Source of the DNA: an uncultured Azospirillum sp.
GTDB taxonomy: Bacteria; Pseudomonadota; Alphaproteobacteria; Azospirillales; Azospirillaceae
Assembly: GCF_946480385.1 (NCBI RefSeq)
Contig: NZ_CAMLJP010000036.1
Span: 1 to 52,249 of the forward strand
Direction: 5' to 3'
Length of the DNA: 52,249 nt
Under the pieces are notes generated by a model that was not told where the DNA came from, did no database searches, and saw only the letters and a program-made list of their open reading frames with translations. Positions within the stretch are counted from its first letter, which is position 1, and each line of letters starts with the position of its first letter. The translations under genes and the position numbers were made by a program. Shown one piece after another: positions 21,137 through 28,805 of this stretch.

Positions 21137-22672
21137 GTGGACAGGCTCATGCTGCTCGGACTGCAGTCATCCCGCCGCAATTTCCTTGTCGGCGCCGGCC
21201 GTTTCGCCGGTGCGGCCGCCGCGGTCCGGCTGATGCCGGGCACCGCCCTGGCGGCGGAGGCGGGCGGGGCGCTTTGCCCGCCGCCCTCGGCATGGTCCGA
21301 TCTGGCGAAGGCGGTGAAGGGCGGGGTGCTGCGGCCGGAGGATCCGTTCTTCGCCGATGTCTGCCGCCCCAACAACCTGCGCTACGGCGCCACCCTGCCG
21401 GCCGGCATCGCCCGTTGCGCCAGCCCGACGGACGTCCAGGCCTGCATCAAATGGGTGAAGGAGCAGGCCATGCCCTTCGCGGTGCGATCCGGCGGCCACA
21501 ACTACGCCGGCTTCTCCACGACGCCCGGCCTGCTGATCGACATGACGCTGATGGCGGGGGCGGAGCCGGTGGCGGGCTCCGACGGGCTGGTCCGGGTGCT
21601 GGGCGGGACGCTGAATTCCTACGTCTACAAGCAGATGGAGCGGCTGGGCCGCACCATCACCCACGGGCGCTGCGATTCGGTCGGTGCGGCCGGCTTCCTG
21701 CTGGGCGGCGGCATCGGCTTCAACATGCGCAAGTTCGGCATGGCGTCCGACCTGCTGCGCGCGACGGAGCTGGTGACGGCCGACGGCAGCCACGTCAAGG
21801 CCGATGCCGCCACCGAATCCGCGCTCTATTGGGCCTGCCGCGGCGGCGCCGGCGGGAATTTCGGCATCAACACCTCCTTCACCCTGGAAACCCGCCCGGC
21901 GGAGCCGGTGACGGTCTTCAATCTGGTCTGGACCAAGGATCTGCCGAAGGTCCTGAAGCTCCTGCTGACCGAACTGGCGGCGGCCCCCGACGAGTTCGGC
22001 AGCAAGATCAGCGTCACCATCCCCAGCTGGCAGCAGCGTTGCGCCGGCACGCCGCTCAAGCTGTCGATTCTCGGCCAGCTGCACAAATCCAACCTGACGC
22101 TGAAGGACATCTTCAAATCCACCTGGGAACTGATCGACAAGAGCCTGTCCCAGATAGAAGAAAATGTTCCCTACTGGACGGGCCAGGACTTTCTGACCGA
22201 GACGACCTTCCCCTATTACTACCAGGAAAAATCCAGCTACATGAAGGCGGCGGACATCGGCGACGAGGCGATCGCCGCGATGTTCGACTGGGCTGCGAAG
22301 ATGCCCGCCACCTCGATGCCGGTGGCCTTCAAGTTCTTCCAGGTCGGCGGCGCCATCAACCGCGTCGGCCCGACCGAGACCGCCTATGTCCACCGCGGCT
22401 ATGACTGGCTGTTCACGGTCGAGGCCAACTGGTGGCGGCCGACGGATTCCGTCCTGCTGATCGAGCAGGCGCTGGAGTGGCAGCAGCGCTTCTATGACGA
22501 CGTCAACCGCCGCACCAAGGCGCAGGGCGCTTTCCAGAACTTCCCCGATCCGTCGCTGGCCGACTGGCAGCGGGCCTATTACGGCGAGAATCTCGCCAAG
22601 CTGACCCAAGTGAAGAAGGCGGTCGACCCGACCATGCTCTTCACCTTCGCTCAGGCGATCCGCCCGGCGTAA
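21137..22672 (+). CDS. Tat-exported FAD-linked oxidase, BBE (berberine bridge enzyme) family
   Basis: A 511-residue protein (GTG start; an ATG at 21149 is possible). A twin-arginine signal SRRNFLVGAG is followed by a hydrophobic segment and an AxA site near TALAAEA, so the enzyme acts in the periplasm. The p-cresol methylhydroxylase-type FAD domain follows: RSGGHNYAGFS holds the histidine and GRCDSVGAAGFLLGGG the cysteine that bind FAD at both C8a and C6 in bicovalent flavoproteins. The C-terminus has the BBE motif (Y-G-E-N-L-A-K-L near the end, then VDPTMLFTFAQAI). Such enzymes oxidise sugars, oligosaccharides or alkaloid-like molecules with O2. In this sugar-acid region a carbohydrate oxidase is plausible, but that is inference. 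Confidence 0.9.
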   Translation: MDRLMLLGLQSSRRNFLVGAGRFAGAAAAVRLMPGTALAAEAGGALCPPPSAWSDLAKAVKGGVLRPEDPFFADVCRPNNLRYGATLPAGIARCASPTDVQACIKWVKEQAMPFAVRSGGHNYAGFSTTPGLLIDMTLMAGAEPVAGSDGLVRVLGGTLNSYVYKQMERLGRTITHGRCDSVGAAGFLLGGGIGFNMRKFGMASDLLRATELVTADGSHVKADAATESALYWACRGGAGGNFGINTSFTLETRPAEPVTVFNLVWTKDLPKVLKLLLTELAAAPDEFGSKISVTIPSWQQRCAGTPLKLSILGQLHKSNLTLKDIFKSTWELIDKSLSQIEENVPYWTGQDFLTETTFPYYYQEKSSYMKAADIGDEAIAAMFDWAAKMPATSMPVAFKFFQVGGAINRVGPTETAYVHRGYDWLFTVEANWWRPTDSVLLIEQALEWQQRFYDDVNRRTKAQGAFQNFPDPSLADWQRAYYGENLAKLTQVKKAVDPTMLFTFAQAIRPA

Positions 22673-22693
22673 CTCCGGGACGGGGCTGCGGGT

Positions 22694-23455
22694 TCAGTCC
22701 GCCCGCAGCCCCCGCGCCTGGAACTGCCCGCGCACCCGCTCCACCAGTTCGCGCGAGGGCGGTTCGGTGTCGGTCAGCATGTATTTGCGCCCCAGCGCCT
22801 TCCATTTATGCTCGCCCATCTTGTGGAAGGGCAGCACGTCGACCCGGTCGACCACGCCCAGCCCGGCGACGAATTCCGCCAGCCCGTCGATCTCGGCCGC
22901 GTCGTCGGTCAGGTTGGGAACCAGCACATAGCGCAGCCAGATGCGCTTGTTCATCCCGGCCAGCCGTTCGGCGAATTCCAGCGTCGGGCGCAGCGGAACG
23001 CCGGTCAGGTGGCGATAAGTCTTTTCGGAGAAGGCCTTGATGTCGAGAAGGACGAGATCGACGTCCTCCAGCAGATGATCGTCGGCATGGTTGCCGAGGA
23101 AGCCGGAGGTGTCGAGCGCGGTGTGCATGCCCAGCGCCTTCGCCCCGCGCAGGATGGCGGCGGCGAATTCCGGCTGCACCAGCGGCTCGCCGCCGCTCAG
23201 CGTCAGCCCGCCATGGGCGCGCTTCAGGAATTCCGCATAGAGGGCGATGTCTTCGAGGACTTCGGTTGAGGTCGTCCGCGTCCCGTCATGCATGTGCTGG
23301 GTGTCGGGATTGTGGCAGTACAGGCAGCGCAATGGACAGCCGGACATGAACAGCACATAGCGGATTCCCGGCCCATCCACGGTGCCGCCGGTCTGGACCG
23401 AATGGATCCAGCCGGAAACGGAGCCGGGGCGGGCTTGGGGGAGGGGGGGTGTCAT
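22694..23455 (-). CDS. pflA: Pyruvate formate-lyase activating enzyme
   Basis: A 253-residue radical SAM enzyme. It uses S-adenosylmethionine and a 4Fe-4S cluster to place the glycyl radical on PflB. The CxxxCxxC motif is Cys40-Cys44-Cys47 (SGCPLRCLYCHNPD), followed by the GGE motif (LSGGEPLVQPEF) and a DLVLLDIKAF strand typical of PflA. The length matches E. coli PflA, without the extra ferredoxin domain of other glycyl radical activases. It lies downstream of pflB on the same strand; an inverted repeat element separates the two, so read-through may be reduced. The ribosome site is weak. Confidence 0.96.
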   Translation of the reverse strand: MTPPLPQARPGSVSGWIHSVQTGGTVDGPGIRYVLFMSGCPLRCLYCHNPDTQHMHDGTRTTSTEVLEDIALYAEFLKRAHGGLTLSGGEPLVQPEFAAAILRGAKALGMHTALDTSGFLGNHADDHLLEDVDLVLLDIKAFSEKTYRHLTGVPLRPTLEFAERLAGMNKRIWLRYVLVPNLTDDAAEIDGLAEFVAGLGVVDRVDVLPFHKMGEHKWKALGRKYMLTDTEPPSRELVERVRGQFQARGLRAD

Positions 23456-23499
23456 AGCTTCAGGGATCCAATTTCAAAACTCTGCGGCTCCGCGGTGTG

Positions 23500-23656
23500 C
23501 CCTCTCCCGTCCCGGGAGAGGGAGGGGACCCACCGAAGGTGGGGGGGTGAGGGGGAGAGCGAGAATCCTGAACTGCATGGTTCCTTGGATCACCCCTCAC
23601 CCTTCCCTCTCCCGGGGCGGGCCCCTTCCCTCTCCCGGGGCGGGAGAGGGAACCGG
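23500..23656. repeat. Dispersed GC-rich inverted repeat element, copy 1
   Basis: The left end CCTCTCCCGTCCCGGGAGAG is palindromic. The middle carries GGGTGAGGGGG, a spacer, then CTTGGATCACCCCTCACCCT, and the right end is CTCTCCCGGGGCGGGAGAGG. The two halves are inverted to each other, and CCCTTCCCTCTCCCGGGGCGGG-like units appear twice at the right end. The same element recurs at 46554-46709. It sits between pflB and pflA. Confidence 0.85.
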
Positions 23657-23672
23657 GCCGCCTGTGCCTTGC

Positions 23673-25958
23673 TCAATGCTTGTCGTGGAACGTGCGGCTG
23701 ATGACGTCGAGCTGCTGCTCGCGCGTCAGCTTGATGAAGTTCACCGCGTAACCGGACACCCGGATGGTCAGCTGCGGATACAGCTCCGGATGGTCCATGG
23801 CGTGCAGCAGCGTCTCTCGGTCGAAGACGTTGACGTTGATGTGGTGGCCGCCCTGATGGGCATAGCCGTCCAGCATGCCGACCAGATTGCTCACCCGCTC
23901 GTCTTCGGTCCGGCCGAGAGCGCCGGGGACGATGGTGAAGGTGTAGCTGATGCCGTCCTGCGCGTGCGCATAGGGCAGCTTCGCCACGCTGGCCATCGAC
24001 GCGATGGCGCCCTTCTTGTCGCGCCCGTGCATCGGGTTGGCACCCGGCGCGAAGGGCTGGCCGGCCTTGCGGCCGTCCGGCGTGTTGCCGGTCTTCTTGC
24101 CGTAGACCACGTTCGACGTGATCGTCAGCACCGACTGGGTCGGCATCGCGTTCCGGTAGGGCTTCTGCTTGCGCAGGGCCGTCATGAAGCGCTCGACCGC
24201 CCACACCGCGATGTCGTCCACCCGGGCGTCGTTGTTGCCGAAGGCCGGATAGTCGCCCTCGATCTCGAAATCGGTGGCGAGGCCGCTGGCGTCGCGGACG
24301 ACCTTCACCTTGGCGTGCTTGATCGCCGACAGGCTGTCCGCCACCACGCTCAGGCCGGCGATGCCGCAGGCCATGGTGCGCAGGATGTCGCGGTCGTGCA
24401 GGGCCATCTCCATCCGCTCGTACATGTACTTGTCGTGCATGTAGTGGATGGCGTTCAGCGCGTTCATGTAGACCTTGGCCAGCCACTCCATCATCGGCTC
24501 GAAGCGGGCCATGACCTCGTCATAGTCCAGCACGTCGCCGGTGATCGGGGCGAAGGCCGGGCCGATCTGCTCGCCCGAAACCTCGTCCTTGCCGCCGTTG
24601 ATGGCGTACATCAGCGTCTTGGCCAGGTTGGCGCGGGCGCCGAAGAACTGCATCTGCTTGCCGATGCGCATCGCCGACACGCAGCAGGCGATGCCGTAAT
24701 CGTCGCCCCAATAGCCGCGCATCAGGTCGTCGTTCTCGTACTGGACCGAGCAGGTCTTGATCGAGGTGTCGGCGCAGAAGCGCTTGAAGCCGTCCGGCAG
24801 CTGTTCCGACCACAGGACCGTCAGGTTCGGTTCCGGCGCCGGGCCCAGGTTGTGCAGGGTCTGCAGCATGCGAAAGTTGGTCTTGGTGACCAGCGTCCGG
24901 CCGTCCAGCCCCATGCCGCCCAAGCATTCCGTGACCCAGGTGGGGTCGCCCGAGAACAGCTGGTCGTATTCCGGCGTGCGCAGGAAGCGGACCATGCGCA
25001 GCTTCATCACGAAATGGTCGATCATCTCCTGGGCTTCCGCCTCGGTGATGACGCCGTCGCGCAGGTCGCGCTCGATGTAGATATCGAGGAAGCTGGACAC
25101 GCGGCCCAGCGACATCGCCGCGCCATTGGCTTCCTTCACCGCGGCCAGATAGGCCAGATAGGTCCACTGCACCGCTTCCCGCGCGGTGGCGGCCGGACGC
25201 TTGACGTCGAAGCCGTAGGAGGAGGCCATCTGGACCAGCTCCTTCAGCGCGCGGATCTGTTCGGAGATCTCCTCGCGCAGGCGCAGCACGTCCTCGTCGA
25301 TCCGGCTGACCTCCAGCGAAGCCAGCTGGGCCTTCTTGTCCTTGATGAGGAAATCGGCGCCGTAGAGAGCCAGCCGGCGATAGTCGCCGATGATGCGGCC
25401 GCGGCCATAGGCGTCGGGCAGGCCGGTGATGACGCCGGACTTGCGGCAGCGCAGCATTTCGGGCGTGTAGACATCGAACACGCCGTCATTGTGCGTCTTG
25501 CGCAGTGCCGGGAACACCTCCTCCAGCTTCGGCGACGGGGTGTAGCCGTAGGCTTCCAGCCCGGTCTTGACCATGCGCCAGCCGCCGAACGGCATGATCG
25601 CGCGCTTCAGCGGCTTGTCGGTCTGCAGGCCGACGATCACTTCCAGTTCGCGGTCGATGTAGCCGGCGGCGTGCGAGGTGATGGAGGCGAAGACTTCGGT
25701 GTCGGCGTCCAGAACGCCGCCCTTGGCGGCGCGTTCCTGCTTCAGCAGGTCGGTGACCTTGGCGAACAGCGCGGTGGTGCGGGCGGTGGGGCCGGCGACG
25801 AAGCCTGCGTCGCCTTCATAGGGGCACAGGTTGCGCTGGATGAAATCGCGGACGTCGACCGAGCGGCGCCAGACACCCGGGGCGAAACCGCGCCAGGGGT
25901 CGGCGGCGGACTGCTGCTCCGTAGTTTGGGCAAGTCCGTCCATCAGCAGGGTGTCCAT
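23673..25958 (-). CDS. pflB: Formate C-acetyltransferase (pyruvate formate-lyase)
   Basis: A 761-residue glycyl radical enzyme that cleaves pyruvate with CoA to acetyl-CoA and formate without oxygen. The catalytic cysteine pair is Cys425-Cys426 in IACCVSAM, and the radical glycine is Gly736 in RVSGYAVNF, close to the C-terminus as required. The N-terminal sequence ([20 protein letters not shown]) and the length match E. coli PflB. GAGGAG lies five bases before the ATG at 25958. A FNR-like site (26076-26089) is about 120 bp upstream. PflB with NifJ gives this organism two oxygen-sensitive routes from pyruvate to acetyl-CoA. PFL is not widespread among alphaproteobacteria. Confidence 0.98.
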   Translation of the reverse strand: MDTLLMDGLAQTTEQQSAADPWRGFAPGVWRRSVDVRDFIQRNLCPYEGDAGFVAGPTARTTALFAKVTDLLKQERAAKGGVLDADTEVFASITSHAAGYIDRELEVIVGLQTDKPLKRAIMPFGGWRMVKTGLEAYGYTPSPKLEEVFPALRKTHNDGVFDVYTPEMLRCRKSGVITGLPDAYGRGRIIGDYRRLALYGADFLIKDKKAQLASLEVSRIDEDVLRLREEISEQIRALKELVQMASSYGFDVKRPAATAREAVQWTYLAYLAAVKEANGAAMSLGRVSSFLDIYIERDLRDGVITEAEAQEMIDHFVMKLRMVRFLRTPEYDQLFSGDPTWVTECLGGMGLDGRTLVTKTNFRMLQTLHNLGPAPEPNLTVLWSEQLPDGFKRFCADTSIKTCSVQYENDDLMRGYWGDDYGIACCVSAMRIGKQMQFFGARANLAKTLMYAINGGKDEVSGEQIGPAFAPITGDVLDYDEVMARFEPMMEWLAKVYMNALNAIHYMHDKYMYERMEMALHDRDILRTMACGIAGLSVVADSLSAIKHAKVKVVRDASGLATDFEIEGDYPAFGNNDARVDDIAVWAVERFMTALRKQKPYRNAMPTQSVLTITSNVVYGKKTGNTPDGRKAGQPFAPGANPMHGRDKKGAIASMASVAKLPYAHAQDGISYTFTIVPGALGRTEDERVSNLVGMLDGYAHQGGHHINVNVFDRETLLHAMDHPELYPQLTIRVSGYAVNFIKLTREQQLDVISRTFHDKH

Positions 25959-26075
25959 GATGACTCCTCAGAGATTCAGACGTCGGCGCGGATGATAGGC
26001 CGTGTCGGCAGTCTCGTGGTGCCCGCGAACCGCGCGGGACGATTGGAAGCATAGGCGCGGTGGGCGCCGGATTCG

Positions 26076-26089
26076 TTGATACACGTCAT
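26076..26089. promoter_or_regulatory. FNR-like box upstream of pflB
   Basis: TTGATACACGTCAT has a perfect left FNR half (TTGAT) and three of five bases in the right half (GTCAT against ATCAA). It lies 118-131 bp before the pflB ATG. Anaerobic activation of pflB by FNR is standard, so the site is plausible though imperfect. Confidence 0.4.
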
Positions 26090-26151
26090 ATTCTCAGGTC
26101 GGGCGGTGGACGGCAGATGCCATGGATGGATGCCGTGGTTTGCGCCCGCTC

Positions 26152-26166
26152 TGTAGTTTTACTACA
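26152..26166. promoter_or_regulatory. HexR-like operator 1
   Basis: TGTAGTTTTACTACA is a perfect palindrome (six-base arms, TTT centre). It closely follows the published HexR pattern TGTAATWWWATTACA. It lies between pflB and the hexR-like gene and could act on either promoter. Confidence 0.7.
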
Positions 26167-26299
26167 TACTCCCGGACGGGCTTCCGGACAAGGCGAACCG
26201 GCTCGACATTTTGTCGCAGGGCAGGGTTCAGCAGTTTGGAAACGCTTGGAAAGGACGCCTCCGGCGGGCGACGGAATCGGTCGTTCGCAGCGCTGTATA

Positions 26300-26314
26300 T
26301 GTAGCTTTGCTACA
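26300..26314. promoter_or_regulatory. HexR-like operator 2
   Basis: TGTAGCTTTGCTACA, with perfect arms extending one base further on each side (26299-26315). It lies 40 bases before the hexR-like start, so it probably overlaps that gene's promoter and mediates autorepression. Confidence 0.72.
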
Positions 26315-26354
26315 TGTGCTAGGCTGACCCACAATCAGAAGGGAGAGCCCCCAA

Positions 26355-27248
26355 ATGCTGGCGAGAATCGCCGCCGTCCGCGACCAGATCCGGCCATCTG
26401 AACGCAAGCTGGCCGATTATGCGATGGCCCATCCGGGCGACGTCATCAACCTGTCCATGGCCGAACTGGCCGACCGGGTCGGGGTGAGCGAGCCGACGGT
26501 GGCGCGCTTCTGCGCGGCGCTCGGCTGCCGCGGCTTCCGGGAGTTCAAGATCAAGCTGGCGCAGGACATTGCCGGCGGCATGCCCTTCCTGCACCAGGAC
26601 CTGTCGGTCGGCGGGGAGCTGGACGCCGACGGCGGGGGGCAGGGGACGGTGCCGGGCGCGGTGCTGGCCGGCAAGCTGTTCGACCGCACCATCGCCACGC
26701 TGATGCAGGTGCGCAACAATCTGCCGGCGGAGGCGGTGGACCGCGCCGCCGACGTTCTGGCTGCGGCGCGGCGGATCGAGTTCTACGGCTCCGGCAATTC
26801 CGGCACGGTGGCGGAGGACATCCAGCGCAAGTTCTTTCGGCTGGGCATGCCGACGGTCGCCTACACCGATTCCCACGTCTATTTCGCCTCCGCCCTGACA
26901 CTGGCGAAGGGCGACGCGGTGGTGGCGGTGTCCAGCACCGGCCGCACCCGCGACATTCTCGACGCCGTGCGGAACGCCCGCAAGGCCGGCGCCGACGTGG
27001 TGGCGCTGACCCGTTCTGGCTCGCCGCTGGCGGAGATGGCGACCGTCAGCCTTGTCGCCGACATCGCCGACGATTTCGACATCCATTCGCCGATGACCGT
27101 CCGCATCGCCCATCTGGTTCTGGGCGACATCCTGTCGATTGCCGTGGCTTTGCGCATGGGCGACACGCTGCAGGAGCGGCTGAAGCGCCACGACCGCGCC
27201 GTGGACGCCCATGTATCGGAGAACCGCATGCCCGCCGGCGATAGTTAA
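26355..27248 (+). CDS. hexR: RpiR-family regulator, HexR-like
   Basis: A 297-residue protein with an N-terminal RpiR helix-turn-helix domain (SERKLADYAMAHPGDVINLSM, then ADRVGVSEPTVARFCAALGCRGF, residues about 17-60) and a C-terminal SIS sugar-phosphate domain (FYGSGNSGTVAEDIQRKFFRLG; VAVSSTGRTRDILDAV). The order and the motifs fit HexR, the KDPG-responsive repressor of Entner-Doudoroff and central carbon genes. Two perfect HexR-like palindromes directly upstream strengthen this. The window itself has no edd, eda or zwf gene. The stretch GELDADGGGQGTV between the domains is a likely linker. The gene name is given by similarity of protein and operator; RpiR paralogues with other ligands remain possible. 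Confidence 0.82.
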   Translation: MLARIAAVRDQIRPSERKLADYAMAHPGDVINLSMAELADRVGVSEPTVARFCAALGCRGFREFKIKLAQDIAGGMPFLHQDLSVGGELDADGGGQGTVPGAVLAGKLFDRTIATLMQVRNNLPAEAVDRAADVLAAARRIEFYGSGNSGTVAEDIQRKFFRLGMPTVAYTDSHVYFASALTLAKGDAVVAVSSTGRTRDILDAVRNARKAGADVVALTRSGSPLAEMATVSLVADIADDFDIHSPMTVRIAHLVLGDILSIAVALRMGDTLQERLKRHDRAVDAHVSENRMPAGDS

Positions 27249-27519
27249 GACAGGTCAGAGGTTCGCAGGAAGGGCCCGCAGCCGGTTTCTCTTTCAATAA
27301 ATACGCCAAAAAGGAACCAAGTCCTATAAAGTTCGGCTTTCTTCGCCCGCATGAGAGTCCGGTCAGATGGAACAGCAGCAGGCATCATGTTTCACGGTGT
27401 TCCATCCTCCCGGCGCCCTTCTTTTCGGAAGGGCGGGACGCTGCAACATGGAACGACAACCGGAATCCTGTTCCACGATGTTCCATCCGCCCGCCCATCT
27501 TCGCTTCCAGTCTGCGGGG
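27249..27519. other. Gap between convergent genes with a repeated heptamer motif
   Basis: No gene is supported. Three TGTTYCA-type repeats stand out: TGTTTCACGGTGTTCCA (27388-27404) and TGTTCCACGATGTTCCA (27469-27485), both followed by TCC. GATGGAACA (27366-27374) and TGTTCCATC (27398-27406) form perfect inverted arms. Related copies occur at 44949-44995. Confidence 0.6.
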
Positions 27520-27909
27520 TCAGCGGCTGCCCGGAAGCGTCGCCCCGCCGCGGGCGTAGGCCTGGATCGGCCGGCAATCCTCGTCCAGCGTAACGACCAC
27601 GGCGCCCGGCTGGTCCTTCAGATAGACCCAAGCGTCCCAGCGGACGATGGCGTCGCGGATTTCGTCGCGGTAGAGGCCGTAGCTCAGCCCGCGGATGTCC
27701 CCGGCCGGCACATGCATCCCGGTCAGCACCGCCGCGGTCTGCGGGTTGCACTCGGCCGCCGAATAGCGCTCAAGCTTGCTCAGCACCGCCGGGTCGGGCT
27801 GGGCCACCGGTGGGGGCGAGAGAACGGAGGCGCAGGCCGAGACCAGAAGGGTCAGCGCACCGGCGGCGCCGGCGGCGGCAATCTTCGGCGTATTCATGGA
27901 GGACACCAC
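27520..27909 (-). CDS. Small hypothetical lipoprotein
   Basis: A 129-residue product with a type II signal peptide: hydrophobic GALTLLVSAC, lipobox LVSAC with Cys26 as the lipidated residue (numbered from the GTG at 27909; an ATG at 27897 is an equally good start). The mature part starts Pro-rich (SPPPVAQPDPAVLSKLERY) and has one cluster of recognisable features, AECNPQTAAVL and RDEIRDAIVRWDAWVYLKDQPG, then CRPIQAYARGG. The two further cysteines may form a disulfide. No family recognised. It would be anchored in the periplasmic face of the inner or outer membrane. Confidence 0.75.
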   Translation of the reverse strand: MVSSMNTPKIAAAGAAGALTLLVSACASVLSPPPVAQPDPAVLSKLERYSAAECNPQTAAVLTGMHVPAGDIRGLSYGLYRDEIRDAIVRWDAWVYLKDQPGAVVVTLDEDCRPIQAYARGGATLPGSR

Positions 27910-28087
27910 GTGTTCTTTTCATCGTCTCGGAGATATGGGCGTCGGCTGCTGGGGCGTCGACTGCACGTTCGGCAAGCCTCCTGCGTCACGTTCGCCGACC
28001 TGCCGCCCTTGCCTCCCGTCCGCCTTTGGCGCAAGAGGTGATGGGAGAAAGTCCCTGCACCGTTCACGCTGCGGAGCCCCAATCGCC

Positions 28088-28603
28088 ATGAGCACCGATC
28101 AGACCACCACCGCCTTCACCCCGACCTGCGACCTGTTCGACCGTTTCAAGGACGATGCCCGCTATGTCCTGCCAGGCTTCCGCGACTTCGGCGCCGTCAC
28201 CCGCTTCACCGGCGAAGTCGTCACCGTGAAGTGCCTGGAGGACAATTCCCGCGTCAAGGAACTGTTGGCCACCCCCGGCGCCGGCCGCGTCCTGGTGGTT
28301 GATGGCGCCGGCAGCCTGCGTTGTGCCCTGATGGGCGACATGATCGCCGCCTCGGCCGTCAAGAACGGCTGGGCCGGGGTGGTGATCTGGGGCTGCGTCC
28401 GCGACGTGGCCGAACTGGCGTCCCTGCCGCTCGGCATCAAGGCGCTGGCGTCGATCCCGCGTGCCTCCACCCGCCGCGACCAGGGGCTGGTCGATGTGCC
28501 GGTGGAACTGCCCGGTGCGGCTATCCGGCCCGGCGACATCCTGTTCGCCGACGAGGACGGCATCGTCCTGCTGACGCCGGAGCAGGCCGCCGCGTTGAAG
28601 TAA
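28088..28603 (+). CDS. rraA: RraA-family protein (RNase E inhibitor-like / HMG aldolase-like)
   Basis: A 171-residue protein of the RraA fold. Visible motifs are TCDLFDRF at the start, FTGEVVTVKCLEDN, RVLVVDGAGSLRCALMGDMIAASAVKNGWAGVVIWGCVRDV (the family core, with the GDxxA and G-x-V-RD elements) and RPGDILFADEDGIVLL at the end. In E. coli RraA binds RNase E and slows mRNA decay; related proteins are class II 4-hydroxy-4-methyl-2-oxoglutarate aldolases using the conserved Arg and Asp of this core. The short length and lack of extensions fit either; the R-D pair is kept, so aldolase activity is possible. It is a single gene. Confidence 0.9.
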   Translation: MSTDQTTTAFTPTCDLFDRFKDDARYVLPGFRDFGAVTRFTGEVVTVKCLEDNSRVKELLATPGAGRVLVVDGAGSLRCALMGDMIAASAVKNGWAGVVIWGCVRDVAELASLPLGIKALASIPRASTRRDQGLVDVPVELPGAAIRPGDILFADEDGIVLLTPEQAAALK

Positions 28604-28702
28604 AGTGGGGCTGGCAAAGTGGTCATACCAAGCACCGGTAATACCAGTGCAAAAAGAATGGCTGCTTCATCCTGCCCGCTTCACGTAAGCGGGGCGCCCC
28701 CT

Positions 28703-28731
28703 TGCACTTTCATTTAAGCGGGCATATAAAC
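28703..28731 (+). promoter_or_regulatory. acnB sigma-70 promoter
   Basis: TTGCAC (28703-28708), a 17-base spacer and TATAAA (28726-28731) make one of the best sigma-70 matches in the window. Start of transcription would be near 28738, giving a leader of about 68 bases. Three AAGCGGG words (about 28687, 28716 and 28745) surround it and may be a protein-binding repeat. Confidence 0.75.
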
Positions 28732-28805
28732 CCGACCTGAGTTCAAGCGGGCCGTCTCACGGTTCCCATCCAAGGGCCGGCCTTTCATTTATGAGGAACC
28801 CTGCC

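Larger units (their letters stand above)
25959..26354. other. Divergent control region of pflB and the hexR-like gene
   Basis: This 396-bp gap holds no gene I can support. It contains the FNR-like site and two HexR-like palindromes described separately. Confidence 0.6.

Noticed and set aside
23382..26054. An 890-codon plus-strand frame over pflB.
   Set aside because: Antisense shadow; PflB on the minus strand has all catalytic residues.
27388..27485. parS centromere site or LexA box in the TGTTYCA repeats.
   Set aside because: Only half of the parS palindrome is present, and the GTTC words are six bases apart, not the seven of the alphaproteobacterial LexA box.
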